From DATARH01 sp038228485 (GTDB taxonomy: Bacteria > Pseudomonadota > Alphaproteobacteria > ATCC43930 > CGMCC-115725): 5,234 nucleotides of DNA. A program made the translations under genes and the position numbers. The stretch spans positions 1 to 5,234 of the forward strand of contig JBBRPG010000221.1 in NCBI GenBank assembly GCA_038228485.1, read 5' to 3'. The notes beneath the pieces were generated by a model. That model was given only the letters and a program-made list of their open reading frames with translations. It was not told where the DNA came from and did not search any database. Positions 1 through 4,993 of the stretch are shown piece by piece (position 1 is the stretch's first letter; every line of letters begins with the position of its first letter).

Positions 1-104
1 AGTTCCGCCTTGGAATAGCGGCGCTCGTTGATCGGCGTGCCGGTGTAGCCGAGGTTTTCCATGTCGGCGGTGCCGTAGTACGAGCTGTCGAATTTGGTGA
101 TCAT
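1..104 (-). CDS. LLM class flavin-dependent oxidoreductase (luciferase-like monooxygenase), N-terminal fragment
   Basis: Only the first 34 codons lie in the window; the gene runs off the left edge. The start is ATG at 104-102, with a good ribosome site on the minus strand (GAGGA, plus bases 113-117) 8 bases upstream. The visible protein begins MITKFDSSYYGTADMENLGY and continues with a TGTPINERRYS stretch. In my recollection this matches the N-terminus of LLM-class flavin-dependent oxidoreductases (the bacterial luciferase/alkanal monooxygenase superfamily, TIM barrel, FMNH2-dependent), where a D-M-(D/E)-N-(I/L)-G segment followed by G-T-P-x-N-(D/E)-R is usual. The substrate cannot be inferred. 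The gene lies 87 bases downstream of the MFS exporter on the same strand, so co-transcription is possible but not shown. The assignment rests on a short stretch. Confidence 0.68.
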   Translation of the reverse strand, partial: MITKFDSSYYGTADMENLGYTGTPINERRYSKAE

Positions 105-191
105 CGGGGGTGTCCTCACAAGGTCTCGTATCGCGAATATCACGTCCGCGCCGATTCATCCCGCGCAAATGTCGCAGGCCGCCATTCCTGG

Positions 192-1616
192 CTAGGTTTT
201 GGCGCGTTCGTGGTGGCCGCTGACCTCGGCGCCGTCCTCTTCGCTGAGCTGCAAGAACCCGGCCGCCGAGGCCAACGGCACCAGCGCGATCAACAGGAAC
301 ACCAGGCGGAAATCGCCGACCGTCACATGCTCGCCGCTGGCGACGATGGCGAGCAGCGCCGCGCCGAGGGCCACCCCGAACCCGCGCGCCAGCTGCTGGA
401 ATACGCCGCTGACGCTGGTGCTGCGCGACAGCAGCGCCGAGGGCACGTCGGCAAAGCTAATGGTATTGAGCGCCAGGTACTGAATGCTGCGCACGCAGCC
501 CGACATCAGCACCACCGCGACGACGACCCAGGTCGGCGTGTCGGCCTGCAGCATGGCGAAGATCGCGGTCACCGCGGCGGCGCCCACCGCGCCGCCCACC
601 AACGTCCAGCGGAAGCCCAACCAGCGCAGGAAAGAGCGCGAGCCCGTGCGCACCAGCATCGCCCCCAGGGTCGAGGAAAAGGTCAGCGCCCCGGCGGTCA
701 GCGGGGTGAACCCGAACCCGACCTGGAACAGCAGCGGCAGCATGAATGGGGTCGCGTCGAGCCCCATGCGGCACAACCCGCCGGTGACGGTGCCGATGCG
801 GAAGGTCTTGATCCTCAGCAGGCTGAGGTCGAGCACCGGCGCGTCGCTGCGCCGCGCATGCCGGACATAGAGGTAGAACACCGCCAGCGAAGCGGGAAAG
901 AACAGCTCGCCGATCCACGGCGCGATCATCGGCCGGCCCAGATTCTCGATCGCGAACTCGAACAGGAACAACCCGAGCGCGGCGATCAGAAAGCCGCTGA
1001 TGTCGAAGCGGCTCGGGGCCGGCGCGCGGTAGTTCTCGAACAGATAGTACCCCAGCACCGCGCCGATGATGCCCATCGGGATGTTGAGGTAGAACACCCA
1101 GCGCCACGATAAATAGGTGGTCAGCAGGCCGCCGACGATGGGGCCGATGGTCGGCCCGATCATAGCCGGGATGGTCATCCAGTTCATCGCCGAGACGAGG
1201 CTGGAGCGGGGAAAGCTGCGCAGCAGGATGAGGCGCCCGACCGGGGTCATCATCGCCCCGCCGAACCCCTGGATGATCCGCATCGCGACCAGCATCGGCA
1301 GGTTGGTCGCCAGCCCGCACAAGGCCGAGCCGCCGGCGAAGATCAGCACCGCCGCGCAAAACACGACGCGGGTGCCGAGCCGGTCGGCGATCCAGCCGCT
1401 GACCGGGATGAAGACTGCCAGGCTCAGCAAATAGCTGGCGATCACCAAATTGAGCCGCAGCGGGCTTTCGCCGAGGCTCCGCGCCATCGCCGGGATCGAC
1501 ACCGCGATCATCGTCGAATCGAGCCCCTCCATGAAAAAGGCGCAGCCGACGACGAGCGGGATGACGATGCGCAGCTTGGGGGTTCCGGTCTCGGAAGGGA
1601 GGGCCGCTTCGCTCAA
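192..1616 (-). CDS. MdtD-like MFS multidrug efflux transporter (DHA2, EmrB/QacA type)
   Basis: A proton-coupled inner-membrane exporter, 474 residues if started at the TTG at 1616. From that start, the family signature after helix 1 (LDSTMIAVSIP) is at 32-42, MFS motif A (GWIADRLGTRVV) at 74-85, the RxxQGxGGA motif B at 113-121, and the Gly/Pro-rich antiporter motif with WRWVFYLNIP at 154-180. About 13-14 hydrophobic segments follow one another. Length and sequence, especially the segment from LGESPL to PVGR, resemble E. coli MdtD (about 470 residues). The start is uncertain: the frame stays open to a GTG at 1724, but those 36 extra codons are Arg/Pro-rich, atypical for the family and lack a Shine-Dalgarno. 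No start has a strong ribosome site. An ATG further in would remove helix 1. No RND pump or adaptor gene is adjacent, so the substrate is unknown. Confidence 0.9.
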   Translation of the reverse strand: MSEAALPSETGTPKLRIVIPLVVGCAFFMEGLDSTMIAVSIPAMARSLGESPLRLNLVIASYLLSLAVFIPVSGWIADRLGTRVVFCAAVLIFAGGSALCGLATNLPMLVAMRIIQGFGGAMMTPVGRLILLRSFPRSSLVSAMNWMTIPAMIGPTIGPIVGGLLTTYLSWRWVFYLNIPMGIIGAVLGYYLFENYRAPAPSRFDISGFLIAALGLFLFEFAIENLGRPMIAPWIGELFFPASLAVFYLYVRHARRSDAPVLDLSLLRIKTFRIGTVTGGLCRMGLDATPFMLPLLFQVGFGFTPLTAGALTFSSTLGAMLVRTGSRSFLRWLGFRWTLVGGAVGAAAVTAIFAMLQADTPTWVVVAVVLMSGCVRSIQYLALNTISFADVPSALLSRSTSVSGVFQQLARGFGVALGAALLAIVASGEHVTVGDFRLVFLLIALVPLASAAGFLQLSEEDGAEVSGHHERAKT

Positions 1617-1666
1617 GATGCGCTCGGGAGGGTTGGTCCGGCGCAATCGTAAAGGACAATGCGGCC

Positions 1667-1679
1667 GGTAGCTGCTACC
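1667..1679. promoter_or_regulatory. 6-1-6 inverted repeat upstream of the MFS exporter, possible operator
   Basis: GGTAGC T GCTACC is a perfect dyad with a single central base. It sits about 50 bases upstream of the preferred exporter start (TTG at 1616). Many drug-efflux genes are controlled by TetR- or MarR-type repressors that bind dyads of this size near the promoter. No regulator gene is next to it and no clear -35/-10 pair is visible, so this is an inference from position and symmetry only. Confidence 0.25.
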
Positions 1680-1729
1680 AGTTTTGGGCGGGAGGGGTTT
1701 ACCTCCCCGCCGCTGACCGAGCACGCGCC

Positions 1730-1767
1730 AAAAAAAGCCGGCCTGGGTCTTTCCCGGTTGGCCTTTT
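1730..1767 (-). terminator. putative intrinsic terminator, possibly bidirectional
   Basis: Seven A residues (1730-1736) are followed by an imperfect hairpin: left arm 1737-1747, loop 1748-1752, right arm 1753-1762. A short T run follows at 1764-1767. Read on the minus strand, the hairpin is followed by seven T residues, as expected for a Rho-independent terminator downstream of the small membrane-protein gene that ends at 1933. The stem is better paired on the plus strand, where two positions become G-U pairs; on the minus strand they are A-C mismatches. Its position would keep transcripts of that gene from running into the MFS gene. Confidence 0.4.
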
Positions 1768-1831
1768 CGCCTTCAGGCTATTGCGCGCCGACGGCTAAAG
1801 CAGCATCCCTGCGAGCTGGAAGCGATCGTGC

Positions 1832-1901
1832 CGGCCCCCTCCCAGCCGCTCCGCGGCTCTCCCTCCCCCGTGTTCACGGGGGAGGGTTGGGGTGGGGGCC
1901 G
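1832..1901. repeat. GC-rich palindromic intergenic repeat with cloverleaf potential
   Basis: Three inverted repeats nest together. The outer stem is CGGCCCCC (1832-1839) with GGGGGCCG (1894-1901). Inside are a 6-bp hairpin AGCCGC-TCC-GCGGCT (1844-1858) and a perfect 12-bp palindrome, CCCTCCCCCGTG and its complement around TT (1861-1886). Elements of this form, a CCCTCCCCC palindrome beside a CCGC...GCGG hairpin, are familiar as dispersed intergenic repeats in alphaproteobacteria. It lies downstream of the small membrane-protein gene that ends at 1933 and could fold in that transcript. Confidence 0.65.
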
Positions 1902-1932
1902 CCACCGCGCTTCAACGTAATATGATCGCGCC

Positions 1933-2151
1933 CTAGAAGCGGCTGGGCGGCGACCAGCGCGGCGGGACGCCGCGGTAGCGGTCGTACACTCCGGTCAGCG
2001 ACCAGATGAACGCGATGAACCAACCGATCATCGTCCATCCGAAGAACAGGTTGAGGGCGAAAATCGCCATGCGGCTCTGATGGTCTCGTAGGACGGCGAT
2101 GATCGTCGGCAGCAGGTATAGCAGGAAGCCTATGACCGCGAACTCGAACAT
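1933..2151 (-). CDS. small membrane protein of the superinfection immunity family (T4 Imm-like)
   Basis: A 72-residue protein with two hydrophobic helices, at about 3-21 and 29-52, joined by a short charged loop LRDHQSR (21-27). A Tyr/Arg/Pro-rich tail, DRYRGVPPRWSPPSRF, follows. The LPTIIAVLR stretch, then a second helix NLFFGWTMIGWFIAFIWSL, match what I recall of the Imm_superinfect family (PF14373), named after phage T4 Imm, which blocks DNA entry by a second phage. Chromosomal members are common and mostly uncharacterised, so an anti-phage role is not established. The start is ATG at 2151 with a strong Shine-Dalgarno (AAGGAGGG) 9 bases upstream. The frame is open further upstream, but that part is antisense to recX. 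The gene is divergent from recX and a terminator-like hairpin follows it. Confidence 0.8.
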   Translation of the reverse strand: MFEFAVIGFLLYLLPTIIAVLRDHQSRMAIFALNLFFGWTMIGWFIAFIWSLTGVYDRYRGVPPRWSPPSRF

Positions 2152-2160
2152 GGCGACCGA

Positions 2161-2168
2161 CCCTCCTT
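2161..2168 (-). promoter_or_regulatory. strong Shine-Dalgarno that fixes the start of the small membrane protein
   Basis: On the minus strand this reads AAGGAGGG and ends 9 bases before the ATG at 2151. It decides between the 72-residue protein and the much longer open frame reaching back across recX. It is the best ribosome site in the window. Confidence 0.75.
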
Positions 2169-2229
2169 GGCGCGTCGGGTTCAGATATGGTGACGCCCTG
2201 ACCGAGCGCAACGCAGGAGACCGCCGCGG

Positions 2230-2784
2230 ATGGACGAATCCGGCATCGACGCCGCGCTGATCGAGCGCTGGGCGCTGCACTATCTCGGCCGGTTTTCCAG
2301 CTCCGCCGAGAATTTGCGGCGGGTGCTGCTGCGCCGGGTGCGCAAGCGCTTGGTGGAAGACCGGGAGGCCGCCGCCGCAGCGGCCCCGATCATCGATGCG
2401 CTCGTCGCCCGCTACCGCAAGACCGGCCTGGTCGACGACGCGGCCTATGCCGCCGGGCGGGCGCGGGCGCGGCTGCGGCGCGGCCAGTCGCTGCGCACGA
2501 TCCGCGCCGGGCTCGCCGCCAAAGGGGTTGGCGCCGAGGATGCCGCCGCGGCGATCGATACGCTGCGCGAGGAGGGTGGCGACCCCGACCTCGCCGCCGC
2601 AATCGCCTTCGCCCGCCGCCGCCGGTTCGGACCGTTTCGCCGCGGTTCCGCGGACGAGACCGACCGCACCAAGATGCTCGGCGCCTTCGCCCGCGCCGGC
2701 TTCGCCCGCACCGCCGCCGAGGCGGTGCTTGCCTGCGCCGACCCCAATGAGGCCGAGGCGCTGATGCGGGGAGAAAGCGCGTAG
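2230..2784 (+). CDS. recX: RecX-family regulatory protein (RecA modulator)
   Basis: A cytoplasmic 184-residue protein built of three-helix repeats. The first, ALHYLGRFSSSAENLRRVLL, lies at 15-34 and is the hallmark RecX segment (normally A-L-x-Y-L-x-R-x-x-S-x-x-x-L). The second, around GLVDD (66-70) to IRAGLAAKGV (91-100), contains the conserved D-D-x-x-Y-A. A third, more divergent repeat is around 148-167. RecX proteins bind RecA filaments and limit strand exchange. The start is ATG at 2230 with AGGAGA at 2215-2220, 9 bases upstream. In many bacteria recX follows recA; here recA is not adjacent and recX stands alone, divergent from a small membrane protein. No LexA box of the GTTC-N7-GTTC type is visible upstream. 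The stop codon falls inside a palindromic repeat, so the last residues may be recent. Confidence 0.9.
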   Translation: MDESGIDAALIERWALHYLGRFSSSAENLRRVLLRRVRKRLVEDREAAAAAAPIIDALVARYRKTGLVDDAAYAAGRARARLRRGQSLRTIRAGLAAKGVGAEDAAAAIDTLREEGGDPDLAAAIAFARRRRFGPFRRGSADETDRTKMLGAFARAGFARTAAEAVLACADPNEAEALMRGESA

Positions 2785-2857
2785 GATGGGTGGAGCGAAG
2801 CGATACCCATCATTTGGCGACGACAGGATGGGTTTCGCGAGGCTCAACCCATCCTAC
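2781..2857. repeat. nested palindromic repeat (GTAGGATGGGT family) between convergent genes
   Basis: The outer arms GTAGGATGGGT (2781-2791) and ACCCATCCTAC (2847-2857) are exact complements. Inside are two hairpins: GATGGGT (2785-2791) with ACCCATC (2805-2811), and AGGATGGGTT (2825-2834) with AACCCATCCT (2846-2855). The core therefore occurs four times in alternating orientation. Loops contain GAGCGAAGCGA-like sequence, as in a dispersed repeat seen in many proteobacterial genomes. It fills the gap between recX and the PaiB-like gene, overlaps the recX stop codon and ends 10 bases from the PaiB-like stop. No T run follows, so it is not a classic terminator, although it could stall polymerase or protect both mRNA 3' ends. 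Confidence 0.8.
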
Positions 2858-2867
2858 GCGGTCGAAA

Positions 2868-3494
2868 TTACTTCGCCTCGCGCTCACGCATCAGCCGGGC
2901 GACATCGTGCGAGTCGGCATCGCCGCGGGCATCGAGCGCGGCGATGATCCGCGGCCGGTCGCTGGCCGGGCGGTTCTGGCTGAGCTTGAACTTGCCTTCG
3001 AGCCGGGCGACCGCGATCTCGAACCCGATAATGCCGTTGAGCATCGCCGTCACATAATCCGCGGGCAAATCCTGCATCCGCCACGGCGCCGGCTCGCGCG
3101 CTTCGTGGCGCTCGGACAGGCGCAGCAGCAACCCGCGCAGCCAGTCCGGGTCGGCGACCGAGCGGCAGGCGCCATAGGCATGGACGCTGGCGTAATTCCA
3201 GGTCGGCACCGCCGGCCCGACCTCGTACCAGCCCGGTGAGATATAGGCGTGCGGGCCGGTAAAGATCGCCAGCGCCTCCTCGCCCGCGTCGAGATCGGCC
3301 AATTGCGGGTTGCCGCGGGCGAGGTGCCCTTGCAGGACGACCTGCCCGTCGCGGCGGTCGACCAGGAACGGCACCTGGCTGGCGATCATGCCCGCCGCGC
3401 CGCGCGTCGCCAGCAGCCCGAAATCGTGCCGCTCGATATGGCCGAGCAGCACGTCTTCGCGGGTTTCGGTGAAATGCGGCGGCAGGTAGACCAC
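2868..3494 (-). CDS. PaiB-like FMN-binding negative transcriptional regulator family protein
   Basis: A 208-residue cytoplasmic protein with a split-barrel flavin-binding fold. Recognisable segments are GHLARGNPQ (56-64), GPHAYISPGWY (80-90), VPTWNYASVHAYG (96-108) and LEGKFKLSQNR (165-175) near the C-terminus. These are the hallmark stretches of the PaiB family, and the length is normal. B. subtilis PaiB was described as a repressor affecting protease synthesis and sporulation, but family members may be FMN- or haem-binding enzymes, so regulation here is unproven. The start is GTG at 3494, preceded by only weak G-rich sequence. It lies 3 bases after the TGA of the LysE-family gene, which suggests translational coupling. 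The TAA at 2870-2868 is next to the palindromic repeat. Confidence 0.9.
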   Translation of the reverse strand: MVYLPPHFTETREDVLLGHIERHDFGLLATRGAAGMIASQVPFLVDRRDGQVVLQGHLARGNPQLADLDAGEEALAIFTGPHAYISPGWYEVGPAVPTWNYASVHAYGACRSVADPDWLRGLLLRLSERHEAREPAPWRMQDLPADYVTAMLNGIIGFEIAVARLEGKFKLSQNRPASDRPRIIAALDARGDADSHDVARLMREREAK

Positions 3495-3497
3495 GAC

Positions 3498-4133
3498 TCA
3501 CACCCACCAATGCTCGACAAAGATGCTGCCGAGCAGCGCCACCCCCGCGGCCACCAAAATGCCGCCCGAGCCCCAGTTGATCCACACCAGATGCTGGCGC
3601 TTGAAGGTCAGGCGCAGCAGGCCGGTGCCGGCGATGAGGCCGATCCACCACAGGAACGAGCCGATCCACACCCCGGCGACCAGGATCGCCGCATGGAACA
3701 AGGTCGCCTGCTCGCCGGTAAAGCCGATCGCGCCGAAGATCGCCAGAAACGACAGAATCGTCACCGGGTTGGTGATGGTCAGCGCAAAGGTCGAGGCGAA
3801 ATCGCCGAGCAGGTTTTCCGGGTCGCTGCCGGTGCGGGTGCGTGCGGTGGGGTCCTGGAGCAAGGCGCGGATGCCGACGATGAGCAGGAACCCGGCGCCG
3901 CCGACGCGCAGCCAATCCTGGTAGTTGAACAGCCAGTCCGAGATCACGGTCAGGCCAAAACCGGCGATGATGCCGAACAGCGCATCGGCTGAGGCGGCGC
4001 CGATTCCGGAAAACAGCCCCGCCATCCGCCCGTCGAGGATGGTGCGGCGAATGCACAGGATGCCGACCGGCCCGACCGGGACGGCGATCACCACGCCGAC
4101 CAGCATCCCCTTGAGCAAAAAGCCGATAAGCAT
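3498..4133 (-). CDS. LysE-family translocator (amino acid or metabolite exporter)
   Basis: A 211-residue inner-membrane protein with six hydrophobic helices, at about 8-27, 39-60, 73-92, 113-135, 146-168 and 185-205. Conserved features are the VPVGPVG motif in helix 1 (18-24) followed by CIRRTI, the small-residue stretch GIGAASAD (43-50) and TNPVTILSF (121-129). This is the LysE/RhtB pattern. These carriers export lysine, arginine, homoserine, threonine or other small molecules; the substrate cannot be told. The start at ATG 4133 keeps the full first helix; GGAAGG lies about 12 bases upstream and AAGGGG abuts the ATG. An ATG at 4106 would shorten helix 1. The frame is open further upstream to 4760, but that part is antisense to the peroxidase gene. 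It heads an operon with the PaiB-like gene. Confidence 0.92.
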   Translation of the reverse strand: MLIGFLLKGMLVGVVIAVPVGPVGILCIRRTILDGRMAGLFSGIGAASADALFGIIAGFGLTVISDWLFNYQDWLRVGGAGFLLIVGIRALLQDPTARTRTGSDPENLLGDFASTFALTITNPVTILSFLAIFGAIGFTGEQATLFHAAILVAGVWIGSFLWWIGLIAGTGLLRLTFKRQHLVWINWGSGGILVAAGVALLGSIFVEHWWV

Positions 4134-4169
4134 CCCCTTAATGTTCCTTCCCCGCCCGCCGGCAGTCTC

Positions 4170-4198
4170 GGTGAAGCGCCGCGCCGGTGCAACGTCAA
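4170..4198 (-). promoter_or_regulatory. possible promoter of the LysE-PaiB operon
   Basis: On the minus strand a TTGACG -35-like hexamer (4198-4193) is followed after 17 bases by TTCACC (4175-4170), about 36 bases before the LysE-family ATG. The -35 is close to consensus and the spacing is ideal, but the -10 is poor. It lies in the 123-base gap shared with the divergent peroxidase gene. Confidence 0.3.
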
Positions 4199-4244
4199 AC
4201 GGTAAACGCGCGCGCGGCCATCTATGCGCCCTGCTAAATCGCGC

Positions 4245-4250
4245 TATGGT
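4245..4250 (+). promoter_or_regulatory. possible -10 element for a leaderless peroxidase transcript
   Basis: TATGGT, within GCTATGGT, ends 6 bases before the ATG at 4257. That spacing would place the transcription start on the A of the ATG, as in the leaderless mRNAs common in alphaproteobacteria. No Shine-Dalgarno precedes this ATG, which fits. No good -35 hexamer is visible, so the call is weak. Confidence 0.3.
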
Positions 4251-4256
4251 GCGGCG

Positions 4257-4868
4257 ATGATCGGGAATCGGGCAGCGCTGAGCCATTGCGGCGCCGGAGC
4301 GCTTGCCCTGATCGCCGCGATTGTGTTGGGCGCCGCCGGCGCCGCTGCTGCCGAGAGGTCGTCGATGTCTGCTACAGCTTCCGGGTCGGAGAACGCCTAT
4401 CGCTTCGAGTTCGCCGGCATCGACGGCGGTCCGCTGCCGCTGTCCGCCTGGAAGGGGCACCCGGTGCTGGTGGTCAACACCGCGTCGTTTTGTGGCTACA
4501 CCCCGCAATACCGCGACCTGGAGGCGCTGTGGCGGCAATACCGCGACAAGGGGCTGGTCGTGCTCGGCGTGCCGTCCAACGATTTCGGCGCGCAGGAGCC
4601 CGGCTCCGCCGCCGAGATCAAAACCTTCTGCGAGACCAATTACGAGATCGACTTCCCGCTGACCGAGAAAGTCGCGGTCGTCGGCGGCAACGCCCATCCG
4701 TTCTACCGCTGGGTCGCCGCCTCGCTTGGCGAAGGCGCCGCGCCCCGGTGGAACTTCCACAAATACCTGATCGGCCCCGATGGCGAGCTTGCCGGCGCGT
4801 GGCCTTCATCGGTGCGCCCCGGCGACAAGGCGATCACCGGCGAGATCGACAGGCTGTTGGCGAAGTAA
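4257..4868 (+). CDS. exported glutathione peroxidase-family thiol peroxidase (Cys type)
   Basis: A 203-residue peroxidase of the thioredoxin fold that reduces hydroperoxides. An N-terminal signal peptide (Arg5, hydrophobic Ala/Leu-rich core about 14-30, AAA-type cleavage near 32) predicts export to the periplasm. The mature part has the peroxidatic Cys79 in NTASFCGYTPQY, where animal enzymes carry selenocysteine; Gln113 in the QEPG motif; and Trp165-Asn166 in the WNFHK motif. The catalytic tetrad is thus complete. Cys125 in EIKTFCETNY matches the resolving Cys of thioredoxin-dependent members, which suggests a two-Cys mechanism. The Cys common in the FPCNQF motif is Ser107 here (VPSNDF). I chose the ATG at 4257 because the signal peptide begins there; ATG 4224 would add 11 residues, and ATG 4365 would give a cytoplasmic form. 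The gene is divergent from the LysE-PaiB operon. Confidence 0.92.
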   Translation: MIGNRAALSHCGAGALALIAAIVLGAAGAAAAERSSMSATASGSENAYRFEFAGIDGGPLPLSAWKGHPVLVVNTASFCGYTPQYRDLEALWRQYRDKGLVVLGVPSNDFGAQEPGSAAEIKTFCETNYEIDFPLTEKVAVVGGNAHPFYRWVAASLGEGAAPRWNFHKYLIGPDGELAGAWPSSVRPGDKAITGEIDRLLAK

Positions 4869-4897
4869 GCCACGGTCATTCGGCCCGGATTGGCTCG

Positions 4898-4976
4898 GTG
4901 CGTCCTTCGAGACGCAAATGAACCAGTTCGAGTCAGACTCTGAGGAGCGCCGATAGGCGCGTCTCGAAGGACGCAC
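4898..4976. repeat. palindromic intergenic repeat with 18-bp perfect arms
   Basis: GTGCGTCCTTCGAGACGC (4898-4915) and its exact complement (4959-4976) flank 43 bases. Inside are two further dyads, GAGTC-A-GACTC (4930-4940) and GCGCC-GATA-GGCGC (4947-4960). The right half, TGAGGAGC...GCGTCTCGAAGGA, resembles a dispersed repeat common in alphaproteobacteria; the left arm would be an inverted partial copy. The element lies 29 bases after the peroxidase stop and 17 bases from the cyclase stop, between convergent genes. It could form a strong hairpin at both mRNA ends, but no T run follows it. Confidence 0.75.
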
Positions 4977-4993
4977 GACCGCCATGCAGCCCT

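Larger units (their letters stand above)
1617..1932. other. non-coding stretch between the MFS exporter and the small membrane protein
   Basis: No credible gene lies here. Short open frames on both strands are low-complexity shadows without ribosome sites. The stretch holds, from left to right: an operator-like dyad (1667-1679), a hairpin in the presumed exporter leader (1687-1711), a terminator-like hairpin flanked by A and T runs (1730-1767), a plain segment, and a GC-rich cloverleaf-like repeat (1832-1901). If the exporter really starts at the GTG at 1724, the dyad and the first hairpin would lie inside its coding region. Confidence 0.6.

Noticed and set aside
129..139. TATCGCGAATA near-palindrome upstream of the luciferase-like gene, as an operator
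   Set aside because: Only the central TCGCGA is truly symmetric, and a 6-base palindrome in GC-rich DNA is expected by chance.
210..1112. Long plus-strand open frame of 300 codons opposite the MFS exporter
   Set aside because: Its product is a Gln/Arg/His-rich string with no recognisable fold, as expected from the antisense of a GC-rich membrane-protein gene. No ribosome site was seen.
2152..2847. Upstream extension of the small membrane protein frame, giving a 304-residue protein
   Set aside because: It is antisense to recX and reads as Gly/Ala/Arg low-complexity sequence, while a strong Shine-Dalgarno marks the ATG at 2151.
2884..4056. Minus-strand 390-codon frame across the PaiB-like and LysE-family genes
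   Set aside because: It is a shifted-frame shadow of both real genes, with Arg/Pro-rich composition and no continuity with a known family.
4134..4760. Upstream extension of the LysE-family frame, giving a 420-residue protein
   Set aside because: The added part is antisense to the peroxidase gene and has no family features; the normal LysE N-terminus begins at 4133.
1832..4976. CRISPR array or insertion sequence as the source of the repeats
   Set aside because: The three repeats differ from each other, are not regularly spaced, and no cas or transposase gene is present.
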